Part shown: one piece after another, positions 54,779-63,093 of the stretch | Numbering within the stretch: the first letter of the stretch is position 1 | Layout: every line of letters begins with the position of its first letter | Assembly (NCBI RefSeq): GCF_900106995.1 | Contig: NZ_FNOK01000001.1 | Coordinates: 248,001 to 312,000, forward strand | DNA length: 64,000 nt | Direction: 5' to 3' | Origin: Saccharopolyspora shandongensis | Lineage (GTDB): Bacteria; Actinomycetota; Actinomycetes; Mycobacteriales; Pseudonocardiaceae | Notes under the pieces: model-generated | What the model saw: the letters and a program-made list of their open reading frames with translations, nothing else | What the model was told of the DNA's origin: nothing | Databases searched by the model: none | Position numbers and translations under genes: made by a program

Positions 54779-55411
54779 TCAGCCGAGGATGCCGCGGTCG
54801 TAGGCCGCGGCCACCGCGGCAGCCCGGTCGTTGACCCCCAGCTTGCCGTAGAGGTGGGTGAGGTGGGTCTTGACCGTCGCCTCGCTGACGAACAGGTCCG
54901 CCGCGATCTCGCGATTCGACCGCCCCCTGGCCACCAGCCCCAGGACCTCGCGCTCGCGCGCGCTCAACGGCTGCTCGCCGGGCGACCGCACCCGGGACAC
55001 CAGCCGCGAGGCCACCGCCGGCGAGAGCACCGTCCGGCCCGCGGCCGCCGCCCGGACCGCGGCGAACAGCTCGTCGCGCATCGCATCCTTGAGCAGGTAG
55101 CCGGTGGCGCCGGCCTCGATCGCCGCGAGGGTGTCGGAATCGGTGTCGTAGGTGGTCAGCACGAGCACCTTGCCGCGCTGACCGCGCCGGACCAGCTCGG
55201 CGATCGCCGCCACCCCACCGCCGCCGGGCATCCGCAGATCCATCAGGACCACGTCGGGATCCAGCTCCGCGGCCAGCGCGACGGCCGACGGCCCGTCCGA
55301 CGCCTCGCCGAGGACCTCGATGTCGGCCGCCGAATCGAACATCCCGCGCAACCCGTCGCGCACGACCGGATGGTCGTCGACGATCAGCAGCGTGATGGCG
55401 CGGTCAGGCAT
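54779..55411 (-). CDS. NarL/LuxR-type response regulator
   Basis: The 210-residue protein has a receiver domain (LIVDDHPVVRDG with the acidic pair, phosphoacceptor Asp in VVLMDLRMPG, LTTYDTDSD) and a LuxR-type helix-turn-helix (LSAREREVLGLVARGRSNRE, EATVKTHLTHLYGKL). It overlaps the kinase gene by eight bases. It probably regulates the upstream ABC genes in the same operon. Confidence 0.95.
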   Translation of the reverse strand: MPDRAITLLIVDDHPVVRDGLRGMFDSAADIEVLGEASDGPSAVALAAELDPDVVLMDLRMPGGGGVAAIAELVRRGQRGKVLVLTTYDTDSDTLAAIEAGATGYLLKDAMRDELFAAVRAAAAGRTVLSPAVASRLVSRVRSPGEQPLSAREREVLGLVARGRSNREIAADLFVSEATVKTHLTHLYGKLGVNDRAAAVAAAYDRGILG

Positions 55412-56660
55412 GGCGCACCAAAGGTACGCGCGCCGAAACCGCCGTCCCGCACCCGGGCTCGGACTCGATCTCGAAGGTCCCCGCCACCCGCTCCGCGCGG
55501 GCGCGCATCCCGCCCAGCCCGAAGCCGCCCGCGCGCTCCCGGGCATCGACGGGGTGCGGATCGAAGCCGCGGCCGTCGTCGCGCACGTCGACGGTCACCT
55601 CGTCGTCCATGTAGGACAGGGTCACGCCGACCCGGGTCGCACTCGCGTGCCGCCCCGCGTTGGCCAGCGCCTCCTGGGCGATGCGCAGCAAGGTCGCCTC
55701 GATCTCCTCGTGCAGGGCCTCGACGTCGCCGGTCACGGTGAACTCGGCCCGCACGCCGGCGCTGGCCGACCATTCCTCGACCGTCTTGTGCAGCGCCACG
55801 GGCAGCGCGTCGTGCTCCAACGCGCTGGGCCCGAGATCCTGCACCGACCGACGGGCTTCGCCGAGACCGTGGCGGGCCAGGGCCGCGGCCCGCTCGACGT
55901 GGCCGCGAGCCACCGCCGGGTCCTCGCTGTCCGCGGCCGCCTGAAGCTGCGTGACGATCCCGGCCAGGCTCTGCGCGATGGTGTCGTGGATCTCGGCCGC
56001 CAGCCGCCGGCGTTCGTCGCTGACGCCGGCTTCTCTCGCCTGCACCAGGAGCTGCGCGTGCAGACCCACGTTCTCCTCGTGCGCCTGCCGCAGCTGGGCG
56101 TTGGCCTGCTGGAGCTCAGCGATCGTGAGCGCCCTCGCCCTGACGTTCTCGTCCCGCTGCGCTTCCAGCCGCACGAAGAACAACAGCAGCCCGCAGTGGA
56201 GCGCGAACAGCGCGACGAGGGCGAACCACTGCATCGCGCTGGTCGGCGGCAGGCCACCCGACTGCGAGCCCGCCACGGTGAACGCGCTGGCCAGCAGACC
56301 GATGTACAGCGAGCGCCGCGGCAGCAGCCGCGCGGCATCGAAGTAGCCGACGCCCGCGTAGATCGCGAAGAACGGGTTGAGCCAGGTGAGCACGAAGGCG
56401 AGGGCCCACCGCACGCCGTAGTAGATCTGGCCGGGCACGCCGTGCTCGGGCACGCCCGGCCGCGCCTTCTCCCACCACAGCTGCAAAGCGAGCGTCACCA
56501 GGACCAGCGCGGCCGCGGCCCGCATCTCGCCGCTCGTCATCAGGGAATCCGCCGTCAGAGCCGAAACGACCGCGCCAACGCCCAGCATCGTCCAAGGCAC
56601 CCACCGGGCGAACCACTCGTCCCGCTGTCCGGTCACCGTCCTGCTCCCGTCACCGCACAC
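55404..56660 (-). CDS. Sensor histidine kinase (HisKA_3/NarL type)
   Basis: The ~418-residue protein has five or six hydrophobic helices in the first half, a coiled coil, the HisKA_3 box ERRRLAAEIHDTIAQSLAG with the phospho-His, and an HATPase with DDGRGFDP and GGFGLGGMRARAE. GTG at 56660 (two bases after the permease stop) or at 56636 is the start. It forms a pair with the response regulator. Confidence 0.92.
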   Translation of the reverse strand: MCGDGSRTVTGQRDEWFARWVPWTMLGVGAVVSALTADSLMTSGEMRAAAALVLVTLALQLWWEKARPGVPEHGVPGQIYYGVRWALAFVLTWLNPFFAIYAGVGYFDAARLLPRRSLYIGLLASAFTVAGSQSGGLPPTSAMQWFALVALFALHCGLLLFFVRLEAQRDENVRARALTIAELQQANAQLRQAHEENVGLHAQLLVQAREAGVSDERRRLAAEIHDTIAQSLAGIVTQLQAAADSEDPAVARGHVERAAALARHGLGEARRSVQDLGPSALEHDALPVALHKTVEEWSASAGVRAEFTVTGDVEALHEEIEATLLRIAQEALANAGRHASATRVGVTLSYMDDEVTVDVRDDGRGFDPHPVDARERAGGFGLGGMRARAERVAGTFEIESEPGCGTAVSARVPLVRHA

Positions 56661-56662
56661 TG

Positions 56663-57409
56663 CTACTCCCAGCGGAACCAGCGCACCGCGGCACCGGCCA
56701 GAACCGCGCTCCACAGCACCACGACCGCCAGGTGCGACCAGCTCGGCCAGCCACCGCCGGACGCCTCGGCGAGCGCCATCGACGCCGCGCCCAGCGGCGT
56801 GAACTCGACGATCCGCTGCAAGAGATCCGGCATGACCTGCACCGGAACCCACACCCCTGCGGTGAACATCATCAGGATGAACGCTACCGAACCGATCGCG
56901 GTCGCAACCTTCGCGTTCCGCGCCACGGCGGCCAGCACGGCACCCAGCGCAAGCGTGCTGAGCATGGTGAGGAACAAGGTCAACGCGTAGCCGGCGATCT
57001 GGTCCGGCAATGCGACGCCGAACGCGACGCGGCCGACGGTGAGGGCCAACACCGCCGAGCCCAGCATCGCGACGCCGTGCAGGACCATCTGCGCGGCCAG
57101 CAGCGCTGCGGGCCGCACCGGGGTGGTCGACATGCGGCGGAGGATGCCGCGCTCCCGGTACCCGGACAGCACCGGTGGCATCGACTGGATGCAGGCCATG
57201 ATGGTGGCCATCAGCAACGCCACCGGGACGTAGAGGTCGATGGTCCGCAGGCCGCCGCGCGCCGGATCGGCTTCCCGGAAGGCCGGGATCAGGCCGAGGA
57301 TCGTCAGCAGCACGGTGGGCGCCACCACGATCCAGAAGATGTTGCCCGGCTCGCGGCCGAACAGCCGGGCCTCGGCCTTGAAGACGGCGATGGATGCCGA
57401 TGCGGCCAC
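56663..57409 (-). CDS. ABC-2 type transporter permease
   Basis: The 248-residue protein has six hydrophobic segments and the ABC-2 motif YRERGILRRMSTTPVRPAALLAAQ. It lies one base after the ATPase gene and two bases before the kinase gene. GTG start. It exports an unknown compound with the ATPase at 57411; drug or peptide efflux is typical of this arrangement. Confidence 0.93.
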   Translation of the reverse strand: MAASASIAVFKAEARLFGREPGNIFWIVVAPTVLLTILGLIPAFREADPARGGLRTIDLYVPVALLMATIMACIQSMPPVLSGYRERGILRRMSTTPVRPAALLAAQMVLHGVAMLGSAVLALTVGRVAFGVALPDQIAGYALTLFLTMLSTLALGAVLAAVARNAKVATAIGSVAFILMMFTAGVWVPVQVMPDLLQRIVEFTPLGAASMALAEASGGGWPSWSHLAVVVLWSAVLAGAAVRWFRWE

Positions 57410-57410
57410 G

Positions 57411-58313
57411 TCAGGCCTCCGTTCCGGTCAGGTCGAGGAATGCTTCGTCCAGCGTCGTGTCGGTGACGCGCAGCTCGCGGGCGGTGACGCCCTGCCGGGC
57501 CAGCAGCGTGAGCACCGCGTTGACCGTCTCGTCGGTGCCGCTGATGACCAGCCGTTCGCCCTCGCGCCGCACCGACGCCACGTCCGGCAGCGCAGCCAAC
57601 TCGGCCTCGTCGAGCCGCCCCGAAGGCGCGAAGGAGATGACGGTCGACGCGGCGGCCCGGCCGACGAGCCCGGCCGGGGCGTCGAGGGCGACCACCCGGC
57701 CGCGGTCGATCACCGCGACCCGGTCGCACAGCCGCTGGGCCTCCTCCATGAAGTGGGTGACCAGCACGACCGTCACGCCGTCCGCGCGCACCTCCTCGAT
57801 CAGCCGCCAGGTGTCCCGGCGGGCCCGCGGGTCCAGGCCGGTGGTGAGCTCGTCGAGCACCACGATTTCGGGATTGCCGATCAGGGCCAGCGCGATGAAC
57901 AGCCGCTGCTGCTGGCCGCCGGAGAGCGCGCCGAAGCGGGTCTTCAGCTGCGCGGTGATCCCGAGCCGCTCCGCGAGGACCCGCCAGTCCGCGGGTCGCG
58001 GGTAGAAAGCGGCGTAGAGCTCCAGCGCCTCGCCCGCGGTGATCTTGGGTTGCAGCTGGGATTCCTGCAGCTGCGCGCCCAGGATCCGGGTGAGCCGGTC
58101 GCGGTCGGCCGCCGGGTCGAGGCCGGCGACCCGCACCGTCCCGGCATCGGGCGTGCGCAGGCCTTCGATGCATTCGACGGTGGTCGTCTTGCCCGCGCCG
58201 TTGGGGCCGAGGATCCCGAAGATCTCGCCCGCTTCGACGGTGAAGCCCACGCCGTCCACGACGGGTCTCCCCGCGTAGGTCTTGCGCAGCCCGTCGACTT
58301 CGATGATCGCCAT
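57411..58313 (-). CDS. ABC transporter ATP-binding protein (DrrA-like)
   Basis: The 300-residue ATPase has GPNGAGKTTT, ALSGGQQQRLFIALAL and EIVVLDELTTGLDP, and the C-terminal ending DEAFLDLTG. In Walker B followed by LDEL the usual Pro is Leu. It is the first gene of the operon ATPase–permease–kinase–regulator, the layout of self-regulated antibiotic-resistance exporters. Confidence 0.93.
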   Translation of the reverse strand: MAIIEVDGLRKTYAGRPVVDGVGFTVEAGEIFGILGPNGAGKTTTVECIEGLRTPDAGTVRVAGLDPAADRDRLTRILGAQLQESQLQPKITAGEALELYAAFYPRPADWRVLAERLGITAQLKTRFGALSGGQQQRLFIALALIGNPEIVVLDELTTGLDPRARRDTWRLIEEVRADGVTVVLVTHFMEEAQRLCDRVAVIDRGRVVALDAPAGLVGRAAASTVISFAPSGRLDEAELAALPDVASVRREGERLVISGTDETVNAVLTLLARQGVTARELRVTDTTLDEAFLDLTGTEA

Positions 58314-58366
58314 GCAGCGAGTCTCGCGGGGCGGCGCTCCGCCGGACATCGACCGGCTCGCTCGAA

Positions 58367-58394
58367 CCGGCATCAGCCGATCGGCCGATGCCGG
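58367..58394 (-). terminator. Hairpin downstream of the GbsR/MarR-type gene
   Basis: The 28 bases are self-complementary with one mismatch, centred on CCGATCGG. They lie 17 bases after the stop of the leftward regulator gene. Confidence 0.65.
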
Positions 58395-58411
58395 TATCGG
58401 CGGAGCGGTGA

Positions 58412-58906
58412 TCAGAAGCGCAGCTTGGGCTTGCCCTCGCGCTCCCAGCGGCGCCAGAGTTCCGGCATCTCGCCGGACAGCCACTGGTAGAACTCGTTCA
58501 CCGTGCGCAGGCGGCGGGCCCGCTCGCCCTGGCCGCTGAACATCCGCAGCCCCTCCGCGGTGAGCGCTTCGAGCGCGGTCACCCGCTCCATGCGCTGGCG
58601 CACCAGCGCCGGCCAGCGGTCCTCCTCCACCTGGTACAGCGCCGCTTCGCGACCCTGCCGCGTGGTCTTGGAGACCACCCCGAGCCGCATCAGCAGCCGG
58701 ACGTTGGTGCTGATCGAACCCGTGCTCGCGGCCAGCGCGTGGGACAGCTCGGCGGCGGTGCGCTCCGGCGGATCGCAGACCAGCAGGAACGCCAGGATGC
58801 GGCCGGCGATCAGCGGCATGCCTTCGCTGGCCTCGAAGTGCGCGGCCATCTGCTCGATCCATTCCGACATGGCTGGCCGGTCGGTGCGCTGCAAGTAGTC
58901 GGACAC
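58412..58906 (-). CDS. GbsR/MarR-type winged-helix regulator
   Basis: The 164-residue protein has a winged helix (RTAAELSHALAASTGSISTN) preceded by a helical segment EGMPLIAGRILAFLLV, as in the GbsR group of MarR-like regulators. It could regulate the downstream ABC–two-component operon, which points the same way. The 140 bases upstream are AT-rich (TTTAGTCATCGCTGAAAAAA) and should hold its promoter and own operator. Confidence 0.88.
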   Translation of the reverse strand: MSDYLQRTDRPAMSEWIEQMAAHFEASEGMPLIAGRILAFLLVCDPPERTAAELSHALAASTGSISTNVRLLMRLGVVSKTTRQGREAALYQVEEDRWPALVRQRMERVTALEALTAEGLRMFSGQGERARRLRTVNEFYQWLSGEMPELWRRWEREGKPKLRF

Positions 58907-59046
58907 GACGACTCCAAGTGATCGACTTTAGTCATCGCTGAAAAAATAGACCACAGCGAAGATTTCGGCCAGCAGCGATCACCGGCGTGTCGTGGGTGGA
59001 GCCGTCGCCAGGACTCCTTCGAACGACCCGCGAACCGGGCATGCCT

Positions 59047-60333
59047 TCACGCATTCTCGTGCTCGCTTGTCAGATTGGGCTGGCTTTTCGCCCGGATGTA
59101 GCGGCGACTGGCCAATGCGCCGACGAGCGAGAGTACGGCGAGCGCGGTAAGCCAGAACGCCGGTGCGAGGGGGGTTTCGAGGGTGGCGAGCAGCCAGGTG
59201 ACGGCGACCGGCGTGAGGCCGCCGAAGAGGATGACGCCCAAGTTGTAGCTGATGGACAGGCCGGTTCCTCGGGTCGCGGTCGGGAAGAGTTCGGCCATGC
59301 GGGCGCTGAGGGGGCCGGTGTACCAGGGTTTGATCAGCCCCATCAGCGTCATGACGATGGCCATCGTGGCGAAACTCGGCGCGGCTTGGAAGAGCAGGAA
59401 CAGCGGGATGCTGGTGACGGCGATGCCCACCGCCGCGATTGTGAGCATTTTGGTGCGGCCGACGATGTCGGAGACGTGGCCGGCGAGCGGAGCGATCAGC
59501 ACCATGATGGAGGAGGTGATCACGACAGCGGCGAAGCTGGTCGACGCGGGCAGATGGTATTGCCGAATGGCGTACGTCGGCATGTAGGTGATCAGATAGG
59601 AGTAGGCGGTGGACACCGCGAGGATCCCGATGGAGAGCACGATCCTGGTCTTCTGCGAGCGCAGTGTCTGTGCCACCGGATGCTTCAGCTCGGTGGTGCG
59701 GCGCGCCTGGCTGAACTCCGTTGTCTCGCTGAGGTTCTTGCGGATGTAGTAGCCGACGGGGCCGAGCAGCAGACCGAACGCGAACGGAACTCGCCAGCCC
59801 CACGCCTCGAACTGCGCGTCGGTCAGGGTGCTGCTGGTGATCGCGAGCAGCAGGGTGGCCAGAACTGTGGCGAAGGCCTGGCTGGCGCCCTGCCAGCTGG
59901 CCATGAAGCCGCGCCGGTTGGCGTTCTGCTCGACGAGATAGCCCGTGGCACTGCCGAATTCTCCGCCGGCGGAGAAGCCCTGCAGCAGCATCGCGAGCAC
60001 CATGCCGATCGGTGCGGCGATACCGATCGTGCTGTAGCCGGGCAGGAACGTGATGATCAGCGTGGCGAGAACCATGATGCGGATGGAGATCATCAGCGCC
60101 GGCATCCGGCCCGCGCGGTCGGCGTAGGCGCCGAGCACGAGCGCGCCGATCGGGCGGACGATGTAGGACAGTCCGACGGTGCCGAATGCCAGTATCAGTG
60201 AGCTTGTCTCATCCTGGCTGGGAAAGAATTCTTTCGCGATGGTGGCGCCGACCAGGGTGTATGCGGTGAAGCTGAGCCATTCCAGCGCATTCCCGACCGA
60301 TGCTGCGGCCACTGGCCGCCACTTGCCGGTCAT
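59047..60333 (-). CDS. MHS-family MFS transporter (ProP/KgtP-like)
   Basis: The 428-residue, 12-helix protein has the metabolite:H+ symporter signatures: GALVLGAYADRAGRMPAL in loop 2–3 and QGFSAGGEFGSATGYLVE. Substrates of such carriers are carboxylates, betaines or amino acid derivatives. It overlaps the M20 peptidase gene by four bases, suggesting uptake and cleavage of a peptide-like or N-acyl substrate. Confidence 0.92.
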   Translation of the reverse strand: MTGKWRPVAAASVGNALEWLSFTAYTLVGATIAKEFFPSQDETSSLILAFGTVGLSYIVRPIGALVLGAYADRAGRMPALMISIRIMVLATLIITFLPGYSTIGIAAPIGMVLAMLLQGFSAGGEFGSATGYLVEQNANRRGFMASWQGASQAFATVLATLLLAITSSTLTDAQFEAWGWRVPFAFGLLLGPVGYYIRKNLSETTEFSQARRTTELKHPVAQTLRSQKTRIVLSIGILAVSTAYSYLITYMPTYAIRQYHLPASTSFAAVVITSSIMVLIAPLAGHVSDIVGRTKMLTIAAVGIAVTSIPLFLLFQAAPSFATMAIVMTLMGLIKPWYTGPLSARMAELFPTATRGTGLSISYNLGVILFGGLTPVAVTWLLATLETPLAPAFWLTALAVLSLVGALASRRYIRAKSQPNLTSEHENA

Positions 60334-61679
60334 GCCGCACCACCGATTCTGCGCAGGACCGCGGCCGCGGTCACGATGCCGGCATGGAACCGGGCGAGTT
60401 CGAAGTTCTCGTTGGGAGCGTGGTTGCGCTCGTCGACGTTGGCCAGCGGAATGCCGTAACAGGGCAGCCCGAGCCCGTCGGTGATGCCCGCGATCGGCAG
60501 GCTGCCTCCCATCGCGGGCACGAACAGCGCCGGCTTGTCCGCCATGGCGCTCACCGCGTCGAGCACCGCCTGCGCGTAGGGCGCGTCCGGCAGGGTACGA
60601 GAGGGCTCCATCATGGCTTTGAAGGCGACCTCGGCGTGCGGAAGCCGGTCGGCCACGTGCTTGCGGACCGCGTCGACGACCGTGGCGGTCCGTTGGCCGC
60701 AGGCGAGCCGCATGTCACAACGGGCGATCGCGACCGATGGGATCACCGACCGGTGCTCCTGATTGTCCAGGCATGTGAGCGAGTTGATGGTGAAGGTGGG
60801 CAGCGCCAGCCGTTCGTTGACCCCGGCATCGCCGCACGCGTCCATGCGGTCGAGCCCGACCCCGGCGAGTAGCTCCTGCAGGGCCACGGGCAGTGCGTCA
60901 AGCGCCGCCCGCTCGGCCGCGGTCAACGTGGTGGCAACGTCGCAGCCCTCGACGAGGATGCGCCCATCGGATGCCCGCATCGTTGATAGCAGCCACACCA
61001 GCTCCCACGCCGGGTTGGCCGCGACGTTGCCCCAGTTCCCCGAATGCAACGCGGTATCCGCGCCCCGGACGGTGATCTCGAAGCTCACCGCACCGCGCAC
61101 GCCGAGCGATACCGTCGGCTCGTAGCTGTCGTGAACCGGCCCGTCGCTGAACACCGCGACGTCCGCGTCGAGTTCCGCGCGCATCTCCGCGAGCGTGGCC
61201 GCGAGGTGCGGACTGCCGATTTCCTCCTCACCGTCGAGCAGCACCGTCACCGAGCAGGGCAGCCCCTCCTCGCTCGCGCGCAGCGCCCGCACGGCGAGCA
61301 GCTGCGCGAAATGCTGCCCCTTGTTGTCGCCCGTGCCGCGCCCGTAGATCCGGCCATCACGGATCGCGGCCTCGAACGGCGGGCTGTTCCACTGCTCGAG
61401 CGGCCCGGCGGGCTGCACGTCGTAGTGCCCGTAGATCACCACGTGCGGGCTGCCCTCCGGGCCCGGCGCGTGACCCACCACCAGCGGCCACCCGCCCGTC
61501 TCGACCAGCCGCGGCGCGAGGCCGCTTGCGGCCAGCAATCCCTTGGCGTGCTCGGCCGCCTCCGGCATGCCCTCCCCGGTGGCACTGACGCTCGGCATCC
61601 CGACCCAGCGGGCCAGCTCCTGTTCGTGCCGCGCCCGGTTGCGCGCCACGTAGTCCTCGATGTCCTCGATCGGATCCAT
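60330..61679 (-). CDS. M20-family dinuclear zinc peptidase/deacylase
   Basis: The 449-residue protein shows the M20 metal site: YGHYDVQP (His, Asp), GRGTGDNKGQ (bridging Asp), LDGEEEIGS (catalytic Glu pair) and a C-terminal His in ERNHAPNE. A lid/dimerisation domain is present around residues 200–320. It resembles dipeptidases and carnosinase-like enzymes. It forms an operon with the MHS transporter and is divergent from a winged-helix regulator. Confidence 0.93.
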   Translation of the reverse strand: MDPIEDIEDYVARNRARHEQELARWVGMPSVSATGEGMPEAAEHAKGLLAASGLAPRLVETGGWPLVVGHAPGPEGSPHVVIYGHYDVQPAGPLEQWNSPPFEAAIRDGRIYGRGTGDNKGQHFAQLLAVRALRASEEGLPCSVTVLLDGEEEIGSPHLAATLAEMRAELDADVAVFSDGPVHDSYEPTVSLGVRGAVSFEITVRGADTALHSGNWGNVAANPAWELVWLLSTMRASDGRILVEGCDVATTLTAAERAALDALPVALQELLAGVGLDRMDACGDAGVNERLALPTFTINSLTCLDNQEHRSVIPSVAIARCDMRLACGQRTATVVDAVRKHVADRLPHAEVAFKAMMEPSRTLPDAPYAQAVLDAVSAMADKPALFVPAMGGSLPIAGITDGLGLPCYGIPLANVDERNHAPNENFELARFHAGIVTAAAVLRRIGGAA

Positions 61680-61704
61680 GCCACCGCCCCATCGATTTCA
61701 GATG

Positions 61705-61720
61705 TTGCAATCGATGGCAA
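61705..61720. promoter_or_regulatory. Candidate operator between M20 operon and its regulator
   Basis: TTGCAATCGATGGCAA is an inverted repeat with one mismatched pair in eight, centred on ATCGAT. It lies 26 bases upstream of the M20 start and 28 bases upstream of the regulator start. Confidence 0.6.
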
Positions 61721-61747
61721 TCATGCATATCGGTTATGATGTCGTCA

Positions 61748-62278
61748 ATGACTGAACCGGAACCGCGCAGGCGGGCAACCCCGCAAGACCTGCGCGCCCT
61801 GACACACCCGCTGAGCTGGCGCATTCTGCGCCTCTGCTTGGAGAGGCCGCAGACCAACCAGCAACTCGCACAGCGCCTCGGCATCTCGCCGGCCACACTG
61901 CTGCGCCGGGTGCGAGCCCTCACCGAAACCGGCTTCCTCGCCGTCGACCCACCCCGTCAGGGCGAACACGGAGCATGGGAACGCCCCTACCGTGCCACCG
62001 GTGAAACCTGGCGACTCGACCTCGGTACAGATGCGGACCACCTGGCCGGTCAGATCGACCTGGCTATCGTCGATGCCCACCGAGCTGAAATCGCCGAGAA
62101 CAGCCCGACGGCCAGCCAGCACACCCGACGCGCGATCGTGCACCTCGACGCCGAAGCGCGCGCGGAACTCGACCAGCGGATCGACGCCCTCCTCGACGAA
62201 TTCCAGAATCGATCCACGCCGGATGGCACGCCAGTATCGATCCTGTGGAACGCGACCGAGCGCGGAAGCAGGTCGTAG
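61748..62278 (+). CDS. ArsR-like winged-helix regulator
   Basis: The ~176-residue protein has an ArsR-type winged helix (LTHPLSWRILRLCLERPQTN, QLAQRLGISPATLLRRVRALTE) and a C-terminal helical region (AEARAELDQRIDALLDEFQN) seen in helix-turn-helix regulators of the YdfH/SCO-type. ATG codons at 61736, 61739 (other frame) and 61748 are possible; 61748 is preferred because TATGAT at 61735–61740 looks like a −10 box or leader. It probably controls the divergent peptidase–transporter operon. Confidence 0.85.
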   Translation: MTEPEPRRRATPQDLRALTHPLSWRILRLCLERPQTNQQLAQRLGISPATLLRRVRALTETGFLAVDPPRQGEHGAWERPYRATGETWRLDLGTDADHLAGQIDLAIVDAHRAEIAENSPTASQHTRRAIVHLDAEARAELDQRIDALLDEFQNRSTPDGTPVSILWNATERGSRS

Positions 62279-62405
62279 GACTCCGCGAGCCTTCCGGGGC
62301 GGGGCCCGCCGCGACAGGTCGATCTGGCTTTGGGGGTGTTGCCGGTGCGGTGAGCGCCGGATGATCTGCGGCCGCACTCATCCTCAGACTGTGCCCACCC
62401 CGTCG

Positions 62406-62540
62406 GGGTTCTTGGCGAGGACAGCCCCACGCGCCGTGTATTGGTCATGCACAAGGCGGGGATCCCACAGTCCAGACGGCGGCCGTAACTCCCGCAGGGG
62501 AGCCGCCACCCGCACCGCCACGCGAGATGCGTCTGGAACC
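62406..62540 (+). repeat. Dispersed repeat, copy C (degenerate)
   Basis: Shares with copies A and B the blocks GGCGAGGACAGCCCC, GTGTATTGGTCATGC, GGGGATCCCACAGTCCAGAC and GCCACCCGCACCGCCACGC. It has a local insertion before the last block. It ends in the gap after the ArsR-like regulator; the next gene points towards it. Confidence 0.75.
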
Positions 62541-62562
62541 ACTTCTTAGCGCCGGGCGAACA

Positions 62563-62883
62563 TCACCGGGCGCGTGGGCCGGCCATCTTCCGCCGGTGCG
62601 CGGGGCCGATCTTCAGCGCCGCGACCGTCTCGCCGTCCCACTCGTGCGGCGACAGGCCGTCGACGGCCTCGACGAGGGCCTCCCCCGCCGCCACGTCGGG
62701 CACCATCACGTCGCCGAGCAGCCCGTCCTCGCCGACCAGCACGATCCGGGCACCGGCCTGCCCCAGGTTCTCCACCACCGCGCGCGCGGAACCGCCGTGC
62801 GCGGCGACGAACGCCTTGGCCGCGGCGATCGCCTTCGGCGACGGTGCGGCGGTCTGTTCGGTGTCCTTCTCAGCAGCCGTCAT
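62563..62883 (-). CDS. Conserved small hypothetical protein
   Basis: The 106-residue protein (ATG at 62883) has an Ala/Lys-rich first half and a compact α/β C-terminal part (RIVLVGEDGLLGDVMVPDVAAGEALVEAV, then LSPHEWDGE). I do not recognise a family. It lies divergent from the qor gene with repeat copy D in between. Coding is supported by the GC pattern of the third positions. Confidence 0.6.
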   Translation of the reverse strand: MTAAEKDTEQTAAPSPKAIAAAKAFVAAHGGSARAVVENLGQAGARIVLVGEDGLLGDVMVPDVAAGEALVEAVDGLSPHEWDGETVAALKIGPAHRRKMAGPRAR

Positions 62884-62970
62884 GCCCGGAATCCTAAACA
62901 CGTTTCACCCCTTGGCGGCCGCCACGTTGCGCACGACACCCACGCGATCAACGGGCCGCCGGGGATGATC

Positions 62971-63021
62971 GAAGGTCTGAGGTTCCGCCACCCGCACCGC
63001 CATGCAAGATGAGTTCGGAAA
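62971..63021 (+). repeat. Dispersed repeat, copy D (3' part only)
   Basis: Only the terminal block CTGAGGTTCCGCCACCCGCACC and the following GCAAGATGAGTTCGGAA remain, matching the ends of copies A and B. It points to the quinone oxidoreductase start, 72 bases downstream. Confidence 0.75.
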
Positions 63022-63093
63022 CCTTCCTTCGGGGAAGATCGGGTCGGCGTGCGGAGTTGCACCCGTCGAACGACGACAGGCGAAGGAGCGAGC